A DNA stretch of 64,000 nt from Meghimatium bilineatum (taxonomy: Eukaryota > Mollusca > Gastropoda > Stylommatophora > Philomycidae), in contig CM067298.1 of assembly GCA_034231615.1 (NCBI GenBank), positions 25,748,528 through 25,812,527 on the forward strand, read 5' to 3'. The position numbers and the translations under genes are program-made. Positions 24,651-34,417 of the stretch are shown here, piece after piece. The stretch's first letter is position 1, and each line of letters starts with the position of its first letter. The notes beneath the pieces are model-generated. The model had not been told where the DNA came from, made no database searches, and saw nothing but the letters and a program-made list of their open reading frames with translations.

Positions 24651-24959
24651 CACTTCTACGGAAAATAAGAAACACATATTATGTGTTTCTGCACGTGCGT
24701 GTGTGTGAACGTGTGCATGCATTTTTGTGTGTGTGTCTGCAAGCAACTACCACACACATGAATGTTGAAACTTCTACACCTTCAATCATAAACAAATTAA
24801 CAAAATATTTGTGTCTGGTTGTGTCATAGAATAACTGGAGTAAGTCTATAGGATATATTTTACTTGTTAAAATCACATTACCTCTTATAAACACATGTTT
24901 CACTTACCAAAGACTTAAAATGACTAAGAGCCTAGGGAAATGACTTTAATGTGCTAGGA

Positions 24960-25180
24960 TTTTCCCATATATATTCCGCCTCTCTCACTGAAGCGGCAAG
25001 CCGTTTAACATGATTACTACTCGTAGAATGTAACTTCGTAGCTTCAAGCGATAATACTCAGACATCTCCAAAAATTGCACTTATAAATAAGACGCCACAA
25101 CCAAGGATCGAACCCGCAATCTCTGGAGTACAAGGCACATTGCTTAATCAATATCTCATGGAGATTTCAATGCTGAGTAC
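24960..25180 (-). mobile_element. tRNA-headed SINE-like element (SINE-4)
   Basis: On the minus strand, GGGTTCGATCCTTGG is a good B box and TGATTAAGCAATGTG lies at A-box distance. The body continues through GTGCAATTTTTGGAGATG to GAGAGAGGCGGAATATA. Only one copy is seen here, so the family is inferred. Confidence 0.5.
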
Positions 25181-25324
25181 TTGTATCAAAAAGACAATTA
25201 TTAAAATGGATTCTGGCCCATTATCACACTAGATAATAAAAGTTCAACTTTTTTGAGCAGCAGACTTGGGTGAGCTTTTCATAGTGAGGTATGTGGTCAT
25301 ACAACTGTGTTTTACTGACTCTGT

Positions 25325-25510
25325 GAGCTTCGAGTAGTGTTATGTGACCTCGGAGAAACCAGAGTAATGTTATCTGAAATCGGAGAGCTCCAAGTAGTGT
25401 TATATTACTTTGGAGAGCTTCAAGTAGTGTTATATTACTTTGGAGAGCTTCAAGTAGTGTAATATTACTTAGGAGAGCTCAAAGTAGTGTTATATGACCT
25501 CGAGAGGTAG
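25325..25510. repeat. 30-bp minisatellite, about 6 copies
   Basis: The unit is GTGTTATATTACTTTGGAGA plus GCTTCAAGTA; outer copies are diverged. Confidence 0.9.
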
Positions 25511-25929
25511 GAAATATAACCTACATTTCTGCATTAATGTTCTTTTAGCCAGAGAGCAGTACATATTATGCTTTTACATCAGTCTCGTGTGTCAGAAAAA
25601 CGTACTGGAGAGCTGGATGTGACCCGTAGGCTGTATTCTGTCCACCTTTGGCACACACGCACGCACACACAATTTTATAATGTGTAGCATTCACTTCTAT
25701 AGAATTTCGATCAACTTTTCAAGCAATTAACGCGTTAGCAATTTGTTTGACAGCAATAGCAGTCAGACAGTAAAGAGGTTAACGAGATGACAGTGTACTG
25801 AAACATAAGTTTAACAATCAGTGACAAACATTGAATGCCTCTTGCTGACAAGCAAAATATATACGAGCTTGTCTCAGTAGTGTTCATTGAATGTACCAAT
25901 TTTTCAATATGTAATATCAAACATCACTA
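25511..25929. other. Unassigned sequence
   Basis: A short CA-rich run near 25651 only. Confidence 0.35.
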
Positions 25930-26486
25930 ATACCATTTATATATGAGAAACACTTCAGACAACATTTATATTAATTTTTAGACAACACGCCAAGACAGCA
26001 TTCTCTTCAGTTTCTATATAGAAACATCAAGACAAGACTGATACCAATTTATAGATCATAAATACGGTCATGACATCATTCATACAAGTTTCTAAATCAG
26101 AAAAACTTCAAGACACCATTTACGTCAGTTTCTAGATCAGAAAAAAACATCAAGAACATTCATCACACCAGTTTCTAGATCAGAAAAAAACATCAAGAAC
26201 ATTCATCACACCAGTTTCTAGATCAGAAAAAAACATCAAGAACATTCATCACACCAGTATCTAGATCAGAAAAAAACATCAAGAACATTCATCACACCAG
26301 TTTCTAGATCAGAAAAACATTAAGACCATTCATCACGCCAGTTTCTGTATTAGAGAAACATCAAGAACATTCATCACGCCAGTTTCTAGATTATAAATAT
26401 GTCAGGACATCATTCAAAAAAGTCATCATTCATACGAGTGTCTAGATCAGAAACACGCTAAGGCATCATTCATACCAGTTTCTATA
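25930..26486. repeat. About 43-bp minisatellite, left part
   Basis: The unit contains CATTCATCACACCAGTTTCT and AGATCAGAAAAAAACATCAA, with outer copies diverged. The array continues at 27223-27305 on the far side of a mariner that landed in it. Confidence 0.9.
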
Positions 26487-26488
26487 TA

Positions 26489-27220
26489 CGAGGCGTGTTC
26501 AAATGAAAACGGGACTTGTTACACCACGCGTGATAGAGCGCACTGATATTGATGACATTTTGCACTAGTAATGAGTATCCAATAATTTACATACGGTCAC
26601 GTGTTCATCTTCCCAGCATGCATATGTGCTGCAGAAGACTGTTAACAATATGGCGGGTGTGATTCCGAACCCGTCCAAAGTGAATCAGCGTGCTATGATC
26701 CAGTTTCTTTCATTTGAAGGATGTCAAGCAGTAGACATTCATCGGAGAATGAAGGCAGCATATGGTGACAAATGTTTGTCGAGGACCAGAGTGATGGAGT
26801 GGGTGCGTATGTTTAAAGACGGACGTGAGTTAACGGCAGATCTTGCACGGCCAGGTCAGGCGCATATTGTTGCAACAGAAGAAGCCATAGCCGTGCTTGA
26901 TAAAGCAGTACTGACTGACCGTCGTCGGAGCATTCGTTCGCTTGCAGAAGAATTCCATATGTCAATTGGGACAGCCCACATGGTTGTTCGGAAGAAATTG
27001 AACTATCGGAACAGCCACGCAACTTTTTCTCGGACGGCATTCGACGTCTACCTAAACAGTGGGATGCTTGCCTAAATGCATACGGAGATTTTTTCTGATG
27101 AACCCAGGTGCATTCTTATTCACAAGTGGTTGCTTTGTTCAATTCCGTTGAAAATATTAAATTGCGTATGATACTTTTTAAATAAATCCACAAGTCCCGT
27201 TTTCATTTGAACACGCCTCG
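26489..27220 (+). mobile_element. Young mariner, internally deleted, copy 1
   Basis: A 732-bp element with 31-bp perfect terminal inverted repeats starting CGAGGCGTGTTCAAATGAAA, flanked by TA target duplications (26487-26488 and 27221-27222). It is inserted in the 43-bp minisatellite: removing it and one TA restores TTTCTATATAGAAACA-like repeat text seen intact near 26013. Full mariners are about 1.3 kb, so roughly 0.6 kb of the transposase gene is missing. Its ends and coding text are almost identical to those of the copy at 32019-32745, so both are recent. Confidence 0.96.
26626..27075 (+). CDS. Mariner transposase, DNA-binding half only
   Basis: An open frame of 149 codons. Residues about 20-65 are the first helix-turn-helix of the mariner/SETMAR type (IQFLSFEGCQAVDIHRRM, then TRVMEWVRMFKDG). 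Residues about 85-128 hold the second (IRSLAEEFHMSIGTAHMVV). After LNYRN the frame jumps to text that in copy 2 encodes the protein's C-terminus, but here it is read in another frame and stops. The whole DDE catalytic core is therefore absent. If made, the product could bind mariner ends but not cut; a repressor role is only inference. The start at 26626 is the first ATG of the frame; a second Met lies eight codons in. Confidence 0.85.
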   Translation: MLQKTVNNMAGVIPNPSKVNQRAMIQFLSFEGCQAVDIHRRMKAAYGDKCLSRTRVMEWVRMFKDGRELTADLARPGQAHIVATEEAIAVLDKAVLTDRRRSIRSLAEEFHMSIGTAHMVVRKKLNYRNSHATFSRTAFDVYLNSGMLA

Positions 27221-27222
27221 TA

Positions 27223-27305
27223 GAAACACGTCATGCATACCAGTTTCCATATGTGAAACATGTGAAGACGGCATTCATACCAGTTTCCGTATCAGCAGAA
27301 ATTCC
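27223..27305. repeat. About 43-bp minisatellite, right part
   Basis: Two diverged units (GCATACCAGTTTCCATATGT, GCATTCATACCAGTTTCCGT) continuing the array interrupted by mariner copy 1. Confidence 0.8.
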
Positions 27306-27309
27306 TTTA

Positions 27310-27560
27310 TCTCATAAGAATGAGAATCGACCGTATATTGCCGGAGTCCGAAAGGGCAGCATAGAATGTCGACACAGTAACCTGCCAGGCATGTGTAAAT
27401 GACGACTAAGGATGATTGGGGAATGGAGTTGGCTGTCCCATCACACAGAGAGTCAAAGTGATCCTTAAGTCATGCTGAAGTTTGATGTGTGAAGTCTAAA
27501 GTCGCAGCTAAACTGTAAACCTAGATACAATGCATTATGCTAATCTACCTAGGTTCCAGA
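27310..27560 (+). repeat. Dispersed repeat W, copy 2
   Basis: Same order of blocks as 13600-13930: GTCGACACAGTAACCTGCC, GGAGTTGGCTGTCCCATC, GAGTCAAAGTGATCCTTAAG, and the module GCTGAAGTTTGATGTGTGAA at 27473-27496. Confidence 0.55.
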
Positions 27561-27606
27561 ATGAACGAATAAGAAAACAGAATATATTCAACACGTAATT
27601 ACTTAC

Positions 27607-27702
27607 CTTTCCCAAGACCATTCTCTTATTCAGGGCGGCCAAAGCTGCTGCCGCCGAGCTGCCATCTATAAACTCGACAAAAGCGTATGGATCGTTGCCA
27701 GG
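27607..27702 (-). CDS. TIA1/TIAR (Rox8-type) RNA-binding protein, one internal exon of RRM1
   Basis: A 96-bp, 32-codon exon, phase 0 at both ends. It begins PGNDPYAFVEF and ends ALAALNKRMVLGK. From memory, human TIA1 has AGNDPYCFVEF ... ALAAMNGRKIMGK and fly Rox8 has PGNDPYAFIEY ... TAMNKRLFLEK over the same 32 residues. This is the second half of RRM1, including the RNP1 strand (YAFVEF) that contacts RNA. TIA1-family proteins bind U-rich RNA, regulate splicing and translation, and form stress granules. The splice signals are strong: a T-rich tract ending TTCGTTCTTTTCATAG before the exon (27703-27725) and GGGAAAG/GTAAGT after it (27601-27606). Neither the first half of RRM1 nor any RRM2/RRM3 exon was found in the window, so introns on both sides are very long or the exon is an isolated duplicate. 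Intact as far as it goes. Confidence 0.88.
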
Positions 27703-27765
27703 CTATGAAAAGAACGAAAGAAAAACAACACGTTAATTTACTACTTAAATATCATTAGGAATATT

Positions 27766-28635
27766 TTTTTTTAATTTAAGGAGTGCTTATTATGGTATGG
27801 TACGCGGACGATGGTGCAATCTTGTTGTATCAGGGATGTTGGTCATCGAAAATAATGGAGTTCACAATTCTGGTAGTCCTGCCATCACGATCTCCAATAT
27901 CATTCCAATATGCGACAGTTTAACTGTTATTACAGTGAGTGAGGCATAAGTCGACAGCGGAGTCAGCGCTATTATCATTTCCGATAATAGAATTTGCGTG
28001 CCTTTGTGTATGTGTATATATACACGGATTCGATACATTTAATAAACATGGGGTATTCTCCCCCATTGATTTGGCCTTCTTTACGTGGACAGCGGTAATA
28101 TGGAGCCTGATATGTACTAGCTTCCTTCGATATATTAACTCAGTGGCTAGTCTTTGGCCTCCCGGTTCGGTTGAACTGGAAATGTCTTACAGATCACCAA
28201 TGTCAGCTTCTCGGTCACCCAGCCCAGCTACAGATATTGGCACTACATCTCTTGTGTACGTTAGAGGGGCGAGCCTGATGCTGATCGCATCATAAGTTGG
28301 CTACGGTAAATGGAACAATACTTACTTACACGAGTGAACGCACGTTGCGTATACACATGCACAAACACATGCGAACACACCCACACACATACACGACACA
28401 CATACACGACACACATACAAACACGTCACTGTCCAACATGTTTTTTATACAATTCCAGTTGTAGCATGGAACAATCCTGGCTAATCTGAGACTTTACAAC
28501 AATGCGTGTAATACGACTTCAAATAGAAATATCGCTTACAGAACGAATGGCGTGATTGTGTAAACTTTCATGCTACTGCCGCGTCAGCTTCTATGACAGA
28601 CATAGATTAATATCTAGGTCGATAATATTAAGTCG
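27766..28635. other. Intronic sequence with short CA-rich runs
   Basis: CACACA/ACACGAC runs near 28375-28420. A 118-codon plus-strand open stretch (27939-28295) has a Ser/Pro-rich end (SASRSPSPATD) but no family match. Confidence 0.4.
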
Positions 28636-28639
28636 AAAA

Positions 28640-28905
28640 TATAAGTGTGTTAATATTTATACAATAAGCTAAGCACCAAGAAGGGTATATACCAAAAAAA
28701 TATCCGGGCGTAAAACCAAAGGTAGACCCAAAAAAACGGTGGTTAGAAAACATCAAGATAGCGTTGAACAAACATGGACTAAATGCAATCACGGCAACAC
28801 ATCTAGTCTTGGAGCGACAGCTTAAGCCCCCACCCCTACGCTTAACGTCAAGTGTGAATGTGATCAACCATCATTCACCTGGGCACAGACAATAGACAGA
28901 ACGTT
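28640..28905 (+). mobile_element. LINE (type beta) 3' end
   Basis: Broken-frame C-terminus with RGRPRKRW-like text (28705-28740), ENIKIALNKHGLNAI, THLVLERQLKPPPLRL, then SPGHRQ and the stop near 28892. It matches 62330-62645 closely in layout. 5'-truncated. Confidence 0.8.
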
Positions 28906-29128
28906 TCTGCAATATATTTAAACGTCAATATTTCACTCACTTTTCAGAATTTCAGTGAAGATAATAACATTTAGAGATGAATCTCCGGAAACACACACAA
29001 ATATACATATCAAATTGTATGAACAATAATATTGAGTTGGTTCTCGTTACAATAAAACACAGGTCAAACATGTAACATGACTGACATCGACTATGACGCG
29101 GTTGATGCGCAAGGCCTGGCATGATTAA

Positions 29129-29335
29129 TTAGAAATGAGAAGAAATAATGAATCAACAAAACATACGTGATTAATAGTCTTAGAAATGAGAAGAAATAAT
29201 GAATCAACAAAACAAACGTGATTAATAGTCTTAGAAATGAGAAGAAATAATGAATCAACAAAACAAACGTGATTAATAGTCTTAGAAATGAGAAGAAATA
29301 ATGAATCAACAAAACAAACGTGATTAATAGTCTTC
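29129..29335. repeat. 51-bp minisatellite, 4 copies
   Basis: The unit starts GATTAATAGTCTTAGAAATG and copies are nearly identical. The multi-frame minus-strand open stretches here are repeat by-products. Confidence 0.95.
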
Positions 29336-29439
29336 TGGAGTAATCTCATGCTACATAAGTTGAAATTTAAACGCGATACCGTCGGGAATTCTGGAAGTTA
29401 GTGGAGTGGGTGTGTTTCCTTGCACGTCAATAACTTTCA

Positions 29440-30038
29440 ACCAAAACAAAATTGAAGGCAGAATGTTTAGCTGGATAAAAGATTTCCTCTGCTACCGCAC
29501 TGCAAGAGTGAAAGTAGATGGTAAACTAAGCAAACGTGTTACCCTGCAACAAGGAGTACCTCAAGGAGGAGTGATCTCTCCTACCCTCTTCCTAGTATTC
29601 ATCAATGATATGGGAGAGAAACTGTCACATCATATTTCAAAGGCTCTTCATGCAGATGACTTTGCTGCCTGGAGTGCGACAGGAAACCTATCCACTGCAA
29701 AAAACAGAATGCAGACATCACTTGACACGTTAAGTGAATGGGCATCTGACTGGAGAGTCCAGATCAACCTCTCCAAAACGGTGACGACCAACTTCTTACT
29801 TTCAAACCACCAAGAAAAAGCAAATCTTAAAATAAATGAAAGCGATCTAGCACATGTGGAGAACCCTACATATCTAGGGGTCACACTAGACAAGCGACTC
29901 ACCTGGAAACCACACCTAATAACCACCGAGCAAAAAGCAACCAGGAGGCTATCCTTGATGAAAAAAGTGCAGGAACAAGCTGGGGAGCAAATGGAAATAT
30001 TCTCCGAAAAGTCTACATGGGTACAGTCAGACCTGTAG
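29440..30038 (+). pseudogene. LINE reverse transcriptase domain (epsilon)
   Basis: It shows WIKDFLCYRTARVKVDG, then QGVPQGGVISPTLFLVFIND (RT motif B region), then LHADDFAAWS. The last is the catalytic A/YxDD box, with His in place of the usual Tyr but both Asp kept. YLGVTLDKRLTWKPH follows. Near 29970 (KKV then CAGGAACA) the frame is lost by one base: the next frame continues as GTSWGANGNILRKVYMGTVR, the expected family text. The frame runs upstream to 29406, but residues before the RT are not LINE-like. Confidence 0.85.
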
Positions 30039-31329
30039 TAGAATATGGAATGACAGCCTGGGCATCAGCATCAAAAACAAACATTAATCGCCTATCTAAA
30101 GTACAAAATGCAGGACTTCGACTTATCTCTGGAGGAATGAAAACCACTCCAATCCATGCAATGGAAAAACATGCAAACATCCGCCCACTGGATGACAGAA
30201 GAGAAGAAAGAGTGCTTGTTCAAGGGGAAAAAATTAAGCGCATGCCAAACCATCCGATGTGTGCGCAAATTTCTAGATCAACCACAAGCAGGTTGAAGAG
30301 AACCAGCTTCTGTCACATCTCTAAAGATATCTATGAACAACATAAAGAAATCCTCACAAACCTCCCAAATGAAATTGAAACACTAACGGACTTTGAAGAG
30401 CCAGGCAATAGTCTCCAGAATGTCTCCATAATAACACATGTTCCTGGAATAATTAATAAGGAATACCAAACTCCACCTCAACTAAAAGCATTGACACTGG
30501 AGATGATAGAAATAAAATACAATCCCAAGGATTGGACACATGTCTACACAGATGAATCGGCAGAAGGAGCAGTAAGGAATGGAGGAGGTGGAATTTTTAT
30601 AAGACTCAAAGATGGGAAGACAATATCAAAAGCTTTTCCAACCGTGAAATACTCCTCTAATTTTAGAGCAGAAGCAGTTGCACTCCATCAAGCACTGAAA
30701 GCCTTCATTGAACCAGGACTGCCAAGACCAAAGAAGATAGCCATATTCACAGATTGCAGATCCCTACAGGAATCAATCCAGAGCAATAGAAACGAAAGCC
30801 TTCTGTACAACATCAGACATGAGCTAAGACAGATCCAAAAATCAACAGCTATTGCCCTTCAGTGGATACCATCACACTGTGGAATCATGGGAAATGAGAA
30901 AGCGGATGCTCTGTCAAAGGCAGGAAGTGAAATGGAGCAACACAGACACCCACTGTCTTACGGAGAAGTAAAAACAATAATCCGCAACACATACTCAGCA
31001 AAGTGGAAGAAAGAAATGGAAGGGAATACGAACATGATGAAATACATCTCCTCCAAAGATATCAACAGACCACAATATTTCGCCTAAGAACAGGCCACTG
31101 CAGACTGTTGGGTCACCTTTATCGATTAAGGATCTCATACACAGATGAATGTCCATGTGGATCCGGAACCCAGACTCCAGAAAACATACTTCAGGACTGC
31201 CCAACATACAAAGAGCAAAGACAGCAGACCTGGCCAGAGGATACAGACTTGAGGCAAAAGCTATGGGGCAGCCGCTCTGACCTGGAGAAGACAGTGGACT
31301 TCGTCGTGATGACAGGTCTGACGGTATAG
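30017..31329 (+). pseudogene. LINE RNase H domain and Cys-rich C-terminus (epsilon)
   Basis: The frame opens at VRPVVEYGMTAWASASK and runs 356 codons to 31087. RNase H residues are visible and complete: HVYTDESAEGA (first Asp), FRAEAVALHQAL (Glu), IFTDCRSLQES (Asp), and WIPSHCGIMGNEKADALS (His, Asn, Asp). Near 31010-31070 the frame shifts again. The new frame carries TTIFRLRTGHCRLLGHLYRL and DECPCGSGTQTPENILQDCP, the Cys/His C-terminal motif of RNase H LINEs. One frameshift separates the two parts. Confidence 0.85.
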
Positions 31330-32018
31330 CATGACCACATGCTGAACGCAGAAGAAGAAGAACTTTGAAGAATTCATGACCCACACAACCCCCACCCCAA
31401 CTTAATTATGCACAAAATGAGGAAATAAAATGTATGTTTTGCTTCATATTTTCAAACAATGTAATTTAATTAGTATATTTGAAAAACGAATTGTTGATGT
31501 CAACTTTTGTTGGCCCCCACCACCCCCTTCCAGATCAACAACTGTCAAACTGTTTTCAGACCTCTCCCCTATTTATGATGTAATTTATGGACAGATCAAA
31601 GTGAATGACTAACTACTCAAACAGATCCACCAATTCAAATATGTAGGAACAACAATGACATCAGGTGGAAGATGTTCAACAGAAATAATAAACAGAATAG
31701 GACAGGAAAAGTCAGCATTCATAAAAATGAAGGATATGCTGTAGAGTATGTTCCTGCCAATAGCGGTGAGGGAGATAGTTCTAGAGAGCTACATAACAAT
31801 AATTCTTACATATGGATACGAGTCTGACGAGAAATAAACAGGATTATGAAACATTAAAGGCAACAGAAATGTGGTTCTATAGAATAATGCTGAGAGTATC
31901 AAGGACAACTAGAAGAAGTGCTGAAAGAGTAAGATGGGAGAGGGGTTTACTTAATAATATCCGAAAAAGACCATCTTTACTTTTTGGATACGTTATATGA
32001 GACAGGAATATCTAAATA

Positions 32019-32745
32019 CGAGGCGTGTTCAAATGAAAACGGGACTTGTGGATTTATTTAAAAAGTATCATACGCAATTTAATATTTTCAACGGAATTGA
32101 ACAAGGCAACCACTTGTGAATAAGAATGCACCTGGGTTCATCAGAAAAAATCTCCGTATGCATTTAGGCAAGCATCCCACTGTTTAGGTAGACGTCGAAT
32201 GCCGTCCGAGAAAAAGTTGCGTGGCTGTTCTCTGAACCATGTGGTCACCGCTGTCTTCACGTCTGCGTCGCTGTTGAATCGCTGTCCCTTTAGTGCTTTC
32301 TTCAACGGTCCGAACAAATGGAAATCACACGGGGATAAATCGGGACTATAGGCTGGGTGATGAAGAACTTCCCAATTCTTCTTTGCCAATGTTTCCTGCA
32401 CAATTTTTGCGACGTCTTTAAACATACGCACCCACTCTATCACTCTGGTCCTCGACAAACATTTGTCACCATATGCTGCCTTCATTCTCCGATGAATGTC
32501 TACTGCTTGACATCCTTCAAATGAAAGAAACTGGATCACAGCACGCTGATTCACTTTGGACGGGTTCGGAATCACACCCGCCATATTGTTAACAGTCTTC
32601 TGCAGCACATATGCATGCTGGGAAGATGAACACGTGACCGTATGTAAATTATTGGATACTCATTACTAGTGCAAAATGTCATCAATATCAGTGCGCTCTA
32701 TCACGCGTGGTGTAACAAGTCCCGTTTTCATTTGAACACGCCTCG
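32019..32745 (-). mobile_element. Young mariner, internally deleted, copy 2
   Basis: A 727-bp element with the same 31-bp terminal inverted repeats as 26489-27220 and TA duplications at 32017-32018 and 32746-32747. It sits inside the LINE at 31590-32930. Its internal deletion differs from that of copy 1, so the two are independent derivatives of one ~1.3-kb parent. Confidence 0.96.
32141..32608 (-). CDS. Mariner transposase with a central deletion
   Basis: An open frame of 155 codons. The first 65 residues match copy 1 except for two changes (QRAVIQ for QRAMIQ, TRVIEW for TRVMEW) and form the first helix-turn-helix. After MFKD the frame goes straight into VAKIVQETLAKKNWEVLHHP and YSPDLSPCDFHLFGPLKKAL. 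That stretch includes the last catalytic Asp region (SPDLSPCDFHLF, where DD34D mariners have SPDLAPSDYHLF). It ends normally at LNAYGDFF. The second helix-turn-helix and the first two catalytic Asp are missing, so it cannot transpose alone. The fusion is in frame. Confidence 0.85.
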   Translation of the reverse strand: MLQKTVNNMAGVIPNPSKVNQRAVIQFLSFEGCQAVDIHRRMKAAYGDKCLSRTRVIEWVRMFKDVAKIVQETLAKKNWEVLHHPAYSPDLSPCDFHLFGPLKKALKGQRFNSDADVKTAVTTWFREQPRNFFSDGIRRLPKQWDACLNAYGDFF

Positions 32746-33059
32746 TAACATATTTACAAAAGACAAGATAGAAGGCAGGAGAGAACGAGGACGACAACGA
32801 GAGAAAATATTAGATAGTTTGAAATCGTGGCATGGCAAAGTTTAATCGATCCTGGAAAAAAAATACTGGAAATAGAGTTATGAAGATAACTTGATCACCT
32901 ACGCCAGTCCACACGGCCCGTGATTATGAAAGTCTTATTTATACTATGCATTTGTGACCTTAAAGTACATGTAGTTTATCAATTCTCCACTTTTAAGCAC
33001 ATTGTCTCATGAATATCAAGTTTTATACAACAAAAAATATCATACATAGTCATTTTTAC

Positions 33060-33600
33060 ACTCTATGTCAGTGTTGGAAACACTTAAACATACCCCATTT
33101 GAAAATCAAGATATTCTCCACATATCAAGAGCAGCCCACAGTATTATCTTCACATATATAATCAATGTGATCATACAATGGATCGCCGGACATAGCGATC
33201 TTACATGAAATAAAGTAGCAGACAGGCTTGCAAAAAGAGGCACCTCAAAACATAAGCAAAACCTTGTAGTATGGGAACAATCAGATTCATTCTCAGAAAC
33301 ACCAGGAAAATCTGGCTGAATAGATGGTGAAATGGGCTGACTGGTCGAAATGTATTTAGTGAAATAACATAAACAAACCCTGCAGGAGAAATAAATCCCC
33401 ATCTTTCAGATTTGAACAGAACGTGCAAGATCCATACGTCTATTAAACCGTATCCTAACCCAGAAATTACCTATTTGTAGACATTGCTCTCATCTCAACG
33501 AAACATTGGAACACCTTCTTATAGACTGCCTTTACCTTTCAACTGCCAGCACAAAAACTGTTACAGACACCTTTAGCAGTCGCTGACTTACTGTATGGAT
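33060..33600 (+). mobile_element. LINE (type epsilon) RNase H fragment, decayed
   Basis: VIIQWIAGHSDLT then KVADRLAKRGTSKHKQN give the end of RNase H. Further on, RLLNRILTQKLPICRHCSHL and NETLEHLLIDCLYL give the C-terminal Cys/His segment. Several stops intervene. It ends before a CAACAACAACAC run near 33690. Confidence 0.75.
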
Positions 33601-33714
33601 CACTAAGTTAACTACAGGAGACCTGTACTTTTTTAAGAGTGGCATTGTGCTGACAAGAGTAGAACAACTCAGCAGCTTTTGGACATCGACAACAACAACA
33701 CAACAAGCAGATAT

Positions 33715-33949
33715 GATTATACTTTGGTGTCGGTCCTATGAACAGCATTCGACGCTGAAGGAACCTAGATCCGGCTCTGTGACGGCGTGATAAGAGCTTG
33801 TCTGTGACGGCCAATTGCACTGCAATTGTGCATCTTGGCCGTTCGGAAAGCAATGGCAAACTATTTAACGTATATATTGCGTAGAAAATCACTACAGCAA
33901 CAAAAAAATGTTATGGCTACGTTCTGAATAGAATATGCTACCAATGTAG
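33715..33949 (+). mobile_element. SINE-1 copy
   Basis: Contains the family core in order: TTGTCTGTGACGGCC, TTGTGCATCTTGGCCGTTCG, GAAAGCAATGGCAAACTA, ATATATTGCGTAGAAAATCA, CTACAGCAAC, and the tail GGCTACGTTCTGAATAGAAT and ATGCTACCAA. The B box is lost here. A SINE-3 element lies immediately after it. Confidence 0.75.
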
Positions 33950-33962
33950 TAGCAATTATATT

Positions 33963-34404
33963 CAGTAAAAAAGTTACTTTTCACTTATTTCACTTTCCTG
34001 GGAAATCTGGAAATTTTTCATGTTTTCGTATTTTTCATTGACCAAAGACATGTAACGGATGATGCGGACATCATCACTCCTTTACGTTTAGAACTAGTTT
34101 TTTTTCGCCGAAGACGGATGTGTCAAGCCATTAGCGCAAATAAAACGGTGAAAACAACGCATTGTAATTCTGTGGACTACATCCTACTGGAAATTTAGTA
34201 AGACTATTGTCCTCCTGCAAGAGAGATCCAGCGGGATTTTGAGAATTCACGCTGAAAAAGAAGATCGGGTTTGCATTTCCTTAAGCTTTGTCTTGGGCTG
34301 TTTCGACCTAATGAATTTTAAATATGTTCAATTGAACTGGGAATTGAACCTTGGATCAGCGGGCTAGGAAGCTAGTGGACTAACCACTGAACTACCGAGG
34401 CTCC
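33963..34404 (-). mobile_element. SINE-3, about 442 bp, with perfect 13-bp target duplication
   Basis: Flanked by TAGCAATTATATT at 33950-33962 and again at 34405-34417, an exact match. On the minus strand the head is tRNA-like: GGAGCCTCGGTAGTTCAGTG then GTTAGTCC (A-box region), and CAAGGTTCAATTCCC (B box). The body is about 350 bp, holds the repeat-W module (GCCGAAGACGGATGTGTCAA on the plus strand, 34106-34129), and ends in GTAACTTTTTTACTG. The perfect duplication argues for a fairly recent insertion. It landed at the 3' tail of SINE-1. Confidence 0.85.
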
Positions 34405-34417
34405 TAGCAATTATATT

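Larger units (their letters stand above)
29440..31363 (+). mobile_element. LINE (type epsilon), RT plus RNase H, 5'-truncated
   Basis: The largest LINE in the window, of the RNase H-bearing I/Nimb-like group (group inferred from domain order). It starts inside the RT domain at ENKIEGRMFSWIKDF-like text and runs through RT, RNase H and a cysteine-rich C-terminus to a stop at 31327-31329. A GAAGAAGAAGAA tail ends it at about 31363. The 5' end, including any endonuclease, is missing. Two frameshifts break the frame. Related, older copies lie at 33060, 43685 and 46560. Confidence 0.9.
31590..32930 (+). mobile_element. LINE C-terminal fragment split by a mariner
   Basis: Left part, 31590-32018: IKVND, QIHQFKYVGTTMTSGGRC, STEIINRIGQEKSAFIKMK, a LTYGYES stretch, then TEMWFYRIMLRVSRTTRRSA. 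Right part, 32746-32930: FTKDKIEGRRERGRQREKIL and DSLKSWHG. Between them sits the minus-strand mariner at 32019-32745. Removing it with one TA joins the two parts in frame (CTA AAT AAC ATA TTT). The LINE already carried stops, so it was dead or dying when hit. Confidence 0.9.

Noticed and set aside
27939-28295. 118-codon plus-strand frame
   Set aside because: No recognisable domain, no splice or promoter support, and opposite to the TIA1-like exon. Kept only as unassigned sequence.
29091-29349. Leu/Phe-rich 73- and 74-codon minus-strand frames resembling membrane segments
   Set aside because: Products of the 51-bp minisatellite read in two frames.
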